The notes beneath the pieces were generated by a model that saw only the letters and a list, made by a program, of their open reading frames with translations, did no database searches and was not told where the DNA came from. Shown piece after piece: positions 36,376-41,940 of a DNA stretch of 41,940 nt; position 1 is the stretch's first letter; every line of letters begins with the position of its first letter. Source of the stretch: Fidelibacterota bacterium (GTDB lineage: Bacteria > Marinisomatota > Marinisomatia > Marinisomatales > TCS55); NCBI GenBank assembly GCA_004124535.1, contig SCKQ01000016.1, positions 1-41,940 of the forward strand, in the 5' to 3' direction. Position numbers and translations under genes: made by a program.

Positions 36376-37247
36376 GCGTTTTAGTTGGAAATGAGACACG
36401 CTTGATCATCCAGGGGATCACGGGTACAGAAGGTTCCTTTCACGGCAGACAGATCCGAGAATATGGTACCCATTTAGTTGGTGGAGTCACTCCTGGAAAA
36501 GGAGGCCAGGAAGCACTTGAAGTTCCTGTTTTTAATTCAGTGGCTGAGGCCAAAGCTGAAACAGATTGTAATACATCAATCATATTCGTTCCCCCTGCCT
36601 TTGCTGCAGGAGCCATCATCGAAGCTACAGAAGCCGGATTGGATTTGGTCATCTGCATTACAGAAGGCATCCCAGTAGCGGATATGGTAAAAGTGAACCA
36701 TAAGATAAAGGATCTCCCTACTCGTCTTATAGGGCCAAATTGCCCTGGTGTGATCTCTCCTGGTAAAGCAAAAGTTGGTATTATGCCCGGTTTTATTCAT
36801 AAACCAGGATCGATCGGTGTTGTTTCACGATCGGGAACATTGACTTATGAAGCGGTTAATCAATTGGTTGCCGCCGGTTTAGGCCAGTCCACATCCGTGG
36901 GTATTGGCGGCGATCCTATTATTGGCACAACATTCATTGATATGCTGGCACTATTTGCGGGTGATGACAAAACTGCAGGTGTCGTTATGATCGGTGAGAT
37001 CGGCGGAACAGCTGAAGAAGAAGCTGCCCAATGGGTTATAGATAACAATTTGAAAAAACCTGTTGTAGCATTTATTGCCGGACAAACCGCTCCTCCGGGG
37101 CGGCGGATGGGTCATGCCGGCGCCATCATCACCGAGGGTAAAGGGACGGCAGCAGAAAAAGTCGCTGCTTTACAAGCAGCAGGCATTACTGTGGTGAGTA
37201 GCCCAGCAGATATTGGTAAAGCCATGGCTGAAGTAATTAAAATATAA
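36372..37247 (+). CDS. sucD: Succinyl-CoA synthetase alpha subunit
   Basis: The 291-residue alpha subunit binds CoA and carries the phosphohistidine. It has the CoA-binding Rossmann region ([40 protein letters not shown]), [49 protein letters not shown], and the active-site histidine in [17 protein letters not shown] near residue 246. The order sucC-sucD with overlapping stop and start is universal. The following ndk starts 24 bases later. Confidence 0.97.
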   Translation: MSVLVGNETRLIIQGITGTEGSFHGRQIREYGTHLVGGVTPGKGGQEALEVPVFNSVAEAKAETDCNTSIIFVPPAFAAGAIIEATEAGLDLVICITEGIPVADMVKVNHKIKDLPTRLIGPNCPGVISPGKAKVGIMPGFIHKPGSIGVVSRSGTLTYEAVNQLVAAGLGQSTSVGIGGDPIIGTTFIDMLALFAGDDKTAGVVMIGEIGGTAEEEAAQWVIDNNLKKPVVAFIAGQTAPPGRRMGHAGAIITEGKGTAAEKVAALQAAGITVVSSPADIGKAMAEVIKI

Positions 37248-37271
37248 ATTAAATTTGATGAGGATAATTAG

Positions 37272-37694
37272 GTGAGCAATAGAACATTAGCGATCATTAA
37301 ACCCGATGCAGTGGGCAATGGCTATACCGGAAAGATTATCGATAGAATCATTTCTGAAGGATTTAAGATCAAGGCCGCCCGATTGATACATTTGAGCCGT
37401 GAACAAACCGAGAGCTTTTATGCAATTCATAGAGGACGTCCTTTTTACAATGACCTGGTGGATTTCATGACCTCTGGACCCTGCATGCCTATGGTGCTGG
37501 AACACGAAGATGCTGTAAACGCATTTCGTGAACTGATCGGTGCAACCAACCCAGCCGAAGCCACCGATGGTACCATTCGTAAGGATTTCGCAGAGAGTGT
37601 TCAAAACAATGCAGTTCATGGTTCTGATTCAGATGAGAACGCTCAAAAAGAAATTGCATTTTTCTATTCAACCGATCAAATTCTACACAACTAA
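37272..37694 (+). CDS. ndk: Nucleoside diphosphate kinase
   Basis: Ndk equilibrates NTPs with ATP through a phosphohistidine. The 140-residue length is standard. TLAIIKPDAVGNGYTGKII is at the N-terminus, FYAIHRGRPFYNDLVDFM in the middle, and the catalytic H116 in NAVHGSDSDENAQKEI near the end. The start is GTG at 37272 preceded by GAGGA. Lying directly after sucCD, it would pass the nucleotide made by succinyl-CoA synthetase to the rest of the pool, an association known from other bacteria. Confidence 0.97.
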   Translation: MSNRTLAIIKPDAVGNGYTGKIIDRIISEGFKIKAARLIHLSREQTESFYAIHRGRPFYNDLVDFMTSGPCMPMVLEHEDAVNAFRELIGATNPAEATDGTIRKDFAESVQNNAVHGSDSDENAQKEIAFFYSTDQILHN

Positions 37695-37708
37695 TCAGGA
37701 GACATTTT

Positions 37709-38533
37709 CTGTTTGATTCAAGAATATATCGATTAAGCGTCTGCGCGCTCTTTTCAGTTCTGCTTTTCATGGGGTGCGGTAAAAAAGGATTAACAGGCAG
37801 AACAGGGGAGGCCATATCCCTGAATACTGAAATAGCTGAAGACAGCGATGATCTCGATTACAACTGGATCATAGCTGATCAGCCTGATGCTTCTATGCTG
37901 GGTTTAGGCAATTTCAGCTATAATGAAAATCGTTCCACCGTCTCATTTATTCCTGATGCTCCTGGTGATTATATATTGAAAGTTGAAGTATCTCAGTACG
38001 GTGATGAACTTGCGATACAATCCTTCGCCATTGCTGTGGAGCAAGGTGATGCTGTTCCTGTAGAACCAACTAAACCTGATTGGTATGAAGAAGAAAGTGA
38101 CCGGCAGTGGTTTGAAGCAGATACAATTGTTGGGGATACAGTCGTTGAAGTGCCAGTGATCACAGAAGTTGCGCCAGCTATTGATAATGTGGAGGAAATT
38201 GTTGCCCAGGCTGAAGCAGAAATAGTACCCTCTCCCCTACCACCGAAACCAATTCAACGAGGATTAAATATTCCAAAAAATGAAGGTAGATTTACAATTC
38301 AGGTTGTTTCTAAAAAATTATTGTCTGATGCGGAAGTCGTTGCTGCAAAATTGATTAATTCCGGGTTTGATGCTTATATCCAGAAAGCCTATTTCAATGA
38401 AACAGACGAGGTCTGGTTCCGTGTGCGGGTAGGCAGTTATGATAGCCGAAAAACAGCACTCACAGTTGCCAAATCTATTTCTGAATCACGCGGTACATCC
38501 ACATGGGTGGATTATGTCCGCTATGAAGAATAA
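37709..38533 (+). CDS. SPOR-domain lipoprotein, probable CTG start
   Basis: The frame has no usable ATG, GTG or TTG early on: the first ATG (37769) already lies inside the lipobox. CTG at 37709 has AGGAG (37697-37701) seven bases upstream. Starting there yields a lipoprotein signal peptide: basic FDSRIYRLS, hydrophobic VCALFSVLLFMG and the acylated Cys in LFMGCGKKG (residue 22). The 274-residue product continues with a PKD-like beta domain (about 40-115), a Pro/Glu-rich linker and a C-terminal SPOR domain from about residue 190 (GRFTIQVVSKKLLSDAEVVA to WVDYVRYEE). SPOR domains bind denuded septal glycan. If the CTG is not used, a truncated cytosolic product from 37769 is the only alternative. 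Confidence 0.75.
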   Translation: MFDSRIYRLSVCALFSVLLFMGCGKKGLTGRTGEAISLNTEIAEDSDDLDYNWIIADQPDASMLGLGNFSYNENRSTVSFIPDAPGDYILKVEVSQYGDELAIQSFAIAVEQGDAVPVEPTKPDWYEEESDRQWFEADTIVGDTVVEVPVITEVAPAIDNVEEIVAQAEAEIVPSPLPPKPIQRGLNIPKNEGRFTIQVVSKKLLSDAEVVAAKLINSGFDAYIQKAYFNETDEVWFRVRVGSYDSRKTALTVAKSISESRGTSTWVDYVRYEE

Positions 38534-38547
38534 CCAAGGAGATACCT

Positions 38548-39783
38548 ATGGATCCTATGAAATTATATTTTGACGTTCGTGATATTTTTCGTGCTCCCCG
38601 ATTAGCCTTAAGTGGAAAAAAGATTCTTGTATTTGTACAAGCTCTATTAGTTGGTTATGCTAATTATCTAATTCTTACTTATGTATCATTCGGATTGGCA
38701 GGTTATACATTTTCTGAAACATGGAGCCAGTATGGACTTTATCCCTGTCTTTTTGGTAATCCCGCTCCTTGGTATGCCTGTGCAGTCTTTGGACTGGGGG
38801 TTGCCTGTTTGTTCCTGGCAATAAATTTTGGATGTACTGCTGTTTCCAGAATTACATTTAAACAGCTGAAAGGTGACGAATTTTATTCATCGGGAGATGC
38901 CTGGAAATACGTCAAAAAGCATTGGCATCCAGTTGTTTTCACATCAGTTTCATTTATCTTTATCCTGGTCTTTTTCTTTGGACTTGCAGCCGTTTTTGCG
39001 TTAATGGGTAAAATCCCTTATGTGGGTGAATTCTTATTTGTCATTCCCTATCTCTTATATTTTTTCGGTGCAATATTTACCATTTATACTACCATTGTTT
39101 TTGGAATTTCGTTTCTCTATGCTCCGGCGATCATCAGTGCCTATGAAGAAGACACCATGGGAACCGTATTCAATTCTTACGCCATCACTTGGTCACAACC
39201 GTGGCGAATTGTTCTTTATCATCTCGTTCTCATCCCAATTGGAGTACTTGCCAGTTGCATTTTTATAAAATTCTGGGTTGCTGGATTTAAGCTGATTAAT
39301 TGCTTTTTTGGTTGTGACTGGTTTATGGGTACGAAACTGGCCAACATTGTGGCCTATGCTGCAAATATTGTTTATCCCGCGAGTTTATGCAATGCTGTAA
39401 CTGCCTGCTGTGCTGGTTTTGGCAGCAGCTGTTGTATAGGACTGTCTGGCTGCCTTTATGCTCCAAACGTTGACTTGGCCGCACTATCAGGTACTGAAAC
39501 AGCAGCCGGTGTAATATTAGCTGTATTCCTGTTCCTGCTGATACTTTCCGCAATTGCCTATGTTCTTTCCATTTGTTCTGTCGGTGAAACACTCATGTTT
39601 ATCATTTTCAAGAAAAAATCTGATGATGACAATATTCTAGAACGCAAAGACGAAGATGATCTAGAAGAAGAGGAAGATGAAAATTTTTCAATAGATGCTG
39701 ATGAAGATGCTGTAAATGATGAAGAATCAACAGCTGATGATGAGAAAAATGACTCAGCTGATAATGAAATATCGACTGATTAA
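38548..39783 (+). CDS. Cys-rich polytopic membrane protein with acidic tail, function unknown
   Basis: I do not recognise this 411-residue protein. It has about seven hydrophobic segments between residues 25 and 350 (for example VSFIFILVFFFGLAAVFALM and GVILAVFLFLLILSAIAYVL). Between two of them is a remarkable cysteine cluster, CNAVTACCAGFGSSCCIGLS, with further Cys in YPCLFGNPAPWYACAVFGLG and NCFFGCDW. The last ~55 residues are highly acidic and disordered (DDLEEEEDENFSIDADED). The layout (amphipathic start, paired helices, 'YEEDTMGTVFNSYAITW' loop) resembles choline-transporter-like (CTL) family proteins, but this is a weak impression. AAGGAG lies nine bases before the ATG. It follows the SPOR lipoprotein by 14 bases and may share its transcript. 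Confidence 0.65.
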   Translation: MDPMKLYFDVRDIFRAPRLALSGKKILVFVQALLVGYANYLILTYVSFGLAGYTFSETWSQYGLYPCLFGNPAPWYACAVFGLGVACLFLAINFGCTAVSRITFKQLKGDEFYSSGDAWKYVKKHWHPVVFTSVSFIFILVFFFGLAAVFALMGKIPYVGEFLFVIPYLLYFFGAIFTIYTTIVFGISFLYAPAIISAYEEDTMGTVFNSYAITWSQPWRIVLYHLVLIPIGVLASCIFIKFWVAGFKLINCFFGCDWFMGTKLANIVAYAANIVYPASLCNAVTACCAGFGSSCCIGLSGCLYAPNVDLAALSGTETAAGVILAVFLFLLILSAIAYVLSICSVGETLMFIIFKKKSDDDNILERKDEDDLEEEEDENFSIDADEDAVNDEESTADDEKNDSADNEISTD

Positions 39784-39817
39784 GACAGTTTTTAACCAGA
39801 ATTAATCTTATGAACAG

Positions 39818-39838
39818 ACCTCCAAAAGAGGTATTTTT
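39818..39838 (+). terminator. Weak intrinsic terminator after the Cys-rich membrane protein gene
   Basis: ACCTC (39818-39822) and GAGGT (39828-39832) pair around CAAAA, followed by ATTTTT. The stem is only five bases, so termination would be partial. It separates the membrane-protein unit from the yceD-rpmF-fab cluster. Confidence 0.4.
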
Positions 39839-39850
39839 CCGGGCTTAAAA

Positions 39851-40345
39851 ATGAAGATTTTTCGTACCGACTTGCATATCGGTCTGAATAACAAGCTTTT
39901 TGAAATTTCCAGTGCATCTTTGGGATTGGACAATGTCCAATTTACCGAGGATAAGATCACGTGCACCATCCATTCTGAAATCGCAGCTCATGGGTATTAT
40001 TTGAAAGGAATGATGGCAGTGTCAACACAGGAATCCTGTGATCGCTGCTTGATCGATTTTGGCTCTAAACGAGAAATCAAGTTTACGATTTTATTAACAA
40101 GCGATACCGATCTAGTAAATAATGATGAACAAAATGTCATATATTTTAATGATCAGGTAGAAACAGTAGATATCAGTCCTGTTATGGCTGAAAATTTATT
40201 ACTAGATCGACCTTTGAAGAAACTGTGTATTGATGATTGCAAAGGATTGTGTCCTTGTTGCGGTTGCAATAAGAATGAAAAAAATTGCGCTTGCACGAAA
40301 GAAACAAATAATTCCCGCTGGGAAGGTTTGAAAAATTTAAATTGA
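39851..40345 (+). CDS. yceD: YceD/DUF177 family protein (23S rRNA accumulation)
   Basis: YceD proteins precede rpmF in most bacteria and are linked to 23S rRNA accumulation. The 164-residue protein has the family core VSTQESCDRCLIDFGSKREI at about residue 56 and VDISPVMAENLLLDRPLKKL, the conserved helix. It ends with a cysteine cluster (CIDDCKGLCPCCGCNKNEKN), usual for DUF177 proteins outside the Proteobacteria and probably zinc-binding. Gene order yceD-rpmF-plsX-fabH is the standard one. No clear Shine-Dalgarno precedes the ATG. Confidence 0.9.
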   Translation: MKIFRTDLHIGLNNKLFEISSASLGLDNVQFTEDKITCTIHSEIAAHGYYLKGMMAVSTQESCDRCLIDFGSKREIKFTILLTSDTDLVNNDEQNVIYFNDQVETVDISPVMAENLLLDRPLKKLCIDDCKGLCPCCGCNKNEKNCACTKETNNSRWEGLKNLN

Positions 40346-40373
40346 TATAAACTAAGGAGAATTCGGAGTACAA

Positions 40374-40553
40374 ATGGCTCTACCAAAGACAAGAATATCA
40401 AAAGCGAGAGGCAGAAAAGGCCGCACCCATTATAAGGCTGGTCACGTGCAAACCGCTATCTGTGCACAATGCAGTCAAGCAAAATTACCGCACCGCGCCT
40501 GTCCTAATTGCGGATACTACCGCGGTCGTCCTGTTGTTTCAGCAACGGAGTAA
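40374..40553 (+). CDS. rpmF: 50S ribosomal protein L32
   Basis: A 59-residue bL32 from ATG 40374 to TAA 40551-40553. It begins MALPKTRISKARGRKGRTHY and has a four-cysteine zinc ribbon (CAQC, then CPNC with YYRGRPVV after it), the C-plus form. GGAG elements lie upstream (40355-40358 and 40365-40368). It follows yceD by 28 bases and precedes the plsX remnant by nine bases, matching the common yceD-rpmF-plsX order. Confidence 0.96.
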   Translation: MALPKTRISKARGRKGRTHYKAGHVQTAICAQCSQAKLPHRACPNCGYYRGRPVVSATE

Positions 40554-40562
40554 TATTTCTTC

Positions 40563-40697
40563 ATGAAAATAGCTTTAGATGCCATGGGTGGAGATTTCGC
40601 ACCCGAGGCATCGGTACATGTTACCCTTGAAACACTGCATGCAGATATTCAAGTAGGATTGGCTGAACATTTGGAGAAAACGCCCAGTGAGAGCTAA
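40563..40697 (+). pseudogene. plsX: plsX remnant: phosphate acyltransferase with ~290 codons deleted in frame
   Basis: In the exact slot of plsX there is a 44-codon frame. It opens MKIALDAMGGDFAPEASVHV, the unmistakable PlsX N-terminus (family DAMGGDxxP). It ends ADIQVGLAEHLEKTPSES, which looks like the helical C-terminus of PlsX (xxIxxxLAExL). Normal PlsX is about 330-350 residues, so all of the central domain, including the acyl-ACP and phosphate sites, is missing while the frame stays open. The stop overlaps the fabH GTG start by 11 bases. PlsX makes acyl-phosphate for PlsY in phosphatidic acid synthesis. The product here cannot be active. A genuine deletion and an assembly collapse are both possible. 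Confidence 0.8.
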
Positions 40698-41676
40698 AAT
40701 AACAGCAACAGCCCGATATTTGCCGGAACGTACCCTCTCCAATTTTGACCTGGAAAAAATGGTGGATACCACTGATGAATGGATTCGTTCCCGAACAGGT
40801 ATTGAAAACAGGCATATTGTGGCAGAAGGTGAAGCCACATCCGATATGGGTGCGCAAATCGCCAAACAACTTTTAGCACGGTCCGAAAAAGCTGCCGAAG
40901 ATATTGATCTCATTTTAGTTGCTACTAGTACACCGGATTTTCCCGTTGTTTCTACTGCTGCACTGGTACAAGATAAAATTGGTGCTGCAAATGCCTGGGG
41001 CTTTGATATTGTTGCTGCCTGCACTGGTTTTGTCTACGCGATGGAAACCGGCTCTAAAATGGTTGAATCCGGTCAGTATAAAAATGTAATTGTCATCGGC
41101 GCTGATACCATGAGTTCCATCATTGATTATACAGATCGTAATACCTGTATTATATTTGGCGACGGTGGTGGTGGTGTACTGTTAGAACCAAGTGAAAATG
41201 AACACGGTGTATTGGATTCCATTCTGCATACGGATGGGAGCGGAAGTAAATACTTAACAGTACCTGCCGGCGGTAGTCTGCACCCAGCTTCCATAGACAC
41301 GGTAGAAAAAAAGATGCATTATGTATACCAGGATGGCAAAACGGTATACAAATTTGCTGTAAAGAACATGGCCAAAGTCAGTAAACAAATCCTGGTTAAA
41401 AACGGATTAAAAGGTGAAGACATTAAATTATTTATACCACACCAGGCTAATAAACGGATTATAGATGCTGCTGCAGAGCGCTGCGGTCTGCAAAAAGATC
41501 AAGTTTTTGTCAATATTAACCGTTATGGAAATACGACGGCTGGAACTATTCCTTTAGCCATTGATGAAGCTGTGGAAATGAACCTGTTGGCAGAAGGCGA
41601 TCTGTTGTTACTGGCAGCATTTGGAGGTGGATTTACTTGGGGCAGCATGCTTATCCGCTGGGGCAATGTTTCATGA
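40687..41676 (+). CDS. fabH: 3-oxoacyl-[acyl-carrier-protein] synthase III (FabH)
   Basis: FabH starts fatty-acid synthesis by condensing acyl-CoA with malonyl-ACP. The 329-residue protein has its full catalytic triad: C112 in VAACTGFVYA, H252 in FIPHQANKRI and N282 in RYGNTTAGTI. TDEWIRSRTGIENRHI near residue 29 is the family N-terminal motif, and AAFGGGFTWGSMLIRW closes the protein. The start is GTG at 40687, giving the expected MRAKITATARYLPERTLSNF; it lies inside the plsX remnant, so translation is likely coupled to it. The stop overlaps fabD by four bases. Confidence 0.96.
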   Translation: MRAKITATARYLPERTLSNFDLEKMVDTTDEWIRSRTGIENRHIVAEGEATSDMGAQIAKQLLARSEKAAEDIDLILVATSTPDFPVVSTAALVQDKIGAANAWGFDIVAACTGFVYAMETGSKMVESGQYKNVIVIGADTMSSIIDYTDRNTCIIFGDGGGGVLLEPSENEHGVLDSILHTDGSGSKYLTVPAGGSLHPASIDTVEKKMHYVYQDGKTVYKFAVKNMAKVSKQILVKNGLKGEDIKLFIPHQANKRIIDAAAERCGLQKDQVFVNINRYGNTTAGTIPLAIDEAVEMNLLAEGDLLLLAAFGGGFTWGSMLIRWGNVS

Positions 41677-41940
41677 GTTTAGCGTTTTTATGCCCGGGGC
41701 AAGGGTCTCAAAATGTAGGAATGGGCCAAGACATTTTTGATAACTCTGATCTGGCTAAATCTTATTTTGAGACCGCTAATGAAATCTTGGACGTGGATAT
41801 TCAAGACATCATGTTCAATGGCCCTGAACAATCGCTTAAACAAACGCAATACACTCAACCTGCCCTCTATATTGTTGCTGTAACAATCGGTTTACTTTTG
41901 ATGGAAAAAGGAATTAAACCAACCAGTGTAGCCGGTCATA
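41673..41940 (+). CDS. fabD: Malonyl-CoA:ACP transacylase FabD, N-terminal part
   Basis: FabD loads malonate onto acyl carrier protein. Only the first 89 codons are in the window. The start MSLAFLCPGQGSQNVGMGQD contains the hallmark PGQGSQ, TQYTQPALYIVAVTIG follows, and the last visible residues SVAGH are the beginning of the GHSxGE nucleophile motif, whose serine lies just outside. The ATG overlaps the fabH stop in ATGA, so fabH-fabD are coupled. Confidence 0.95.
   Translation, partial: MSLAFLCPGQGSQNVGMGQDIFDNSDLAKSYFETANEILDVDIQDIMFNGPEQSLKQTQYTQPALYIVAVTIGLLLMEKGIKPTSVAGH

Noticed and set aside
40563..40697. The 44-codon frame as a novel small protein gene
   Set aside because: DAMGGDFAPE in the plsX slot between rpmF and fabH identifies it as a plsX remnant.
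1..41940. tRNA, rRNA, CRISPR, prophage, insertion sequence or defence island
   Set aside because: No cloverleaf-like, rRNA, regularly spaced repeat, transposase, integrase or toxin-antitoxin sequence was seen on either strand; gene content is housekeeping throughout.

Overview
The window looks like chromosomal DNA from a Gram-negative bacterium of the Fibrobacterota-Chlorobiota-Bacteroidota (FCB) superphylum. My best guess is Neomarinimicrobiota (SAR406/Marinimicrobia) or a near relative, but no rRNA is present to confirm this. The supporting signs are a type IX secretion sortase (PorU-like, peptidase family C25), a short primary-type sigma factor without region 1.1, a mitochondrial-type aconitase, a PASTA-bearing FtsI, a meso-diaminopimelate-type MurE (DNPR motif) and an FtsZ tail ending DIPAFIRRQ. 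Base and codon use look even throughout. I saw no rRNA, tRNA, CRISPR array, insertion sequence, prophage or horizontally acquired island, and no gene-free stretch reaches 300 bases. The longest gap, 29897-30105, holds a 91-bp palindromic repeat.

Layout. (1) 1-7071, minus strand: one tightly packed run read right to left. It encodes aconitase, SerA, an FAD-dependent oxidoreductase, a 55-residue membrane protein, a coiled-coil protein, a sigma-70 factor and an M23-type envelope peptidase cut by the window edge. (2) 7210-12433, plus strand: PorU-like sortase, Maf nucleotide pyrophosphatase and RodZ. (3) 12534-29497, plus strand: a complete division and cell wall (dcw) cluster, mraZ-rsmH-ftsL-ftsI-murE-murF-mraY-(36-aa ORF)-murD-ftsW-murG-murC-murB-ftsQ-ftsA-ftsZ, headed by a promoter with TGGG repeats of the MraZ-box type and closed by a symmetrical hairpin terminator shared with the convergent rpmB. 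(4) 30106-37694: dusB, then energy and nitrogen metabolism: P5C dehydrogenase, a COG2403 P-loop protein, carbamate kinase, SucC, SucD and nucleoside diphosphate kinase. (5) 37709-39783: a SPOR-domain lipoprotein that probably starts at CTG and an unrecognised Cys-rich multi-pass membrane protein. (6) 39851-41940: the fatty-acid and phospholipid synthesis cluster yceD-rpmF-plsX-fabH-fabD, in which plsX is reduced to a 44-codon in-frame remnant and fabD runs off the window.

How the genes work together. Regions 2-3 build the division septum. RodZ and Maf lie next to the enzymes that make UDP-MurNAc-pentapeptide (MurB, C, D, E, F), lipids I and II (MraY, MurG), polymerise and cross-link them (FtsW, FtsI), and the divisome scaffold (FtsL, Q, A, Z). 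Region 4 pairs amino-acid catabolism with two substrate-level phosphorylation enzymes (carbamate kinase, succinyl-CoA synthetase) and NDK.

The points most worth a second look are the gutted plsX, a single-base frameshift in murG beside A10 and T6 runs, two small membrane ORFs missed by length cut-offs, the probable CTG-initiated lipoprotein, the MraZ-box promoter, the palindromic repeat and the COG2403-arcC-sucCD-ndk linkage. I did not find an obviously new multi-gene defence or mobile system.
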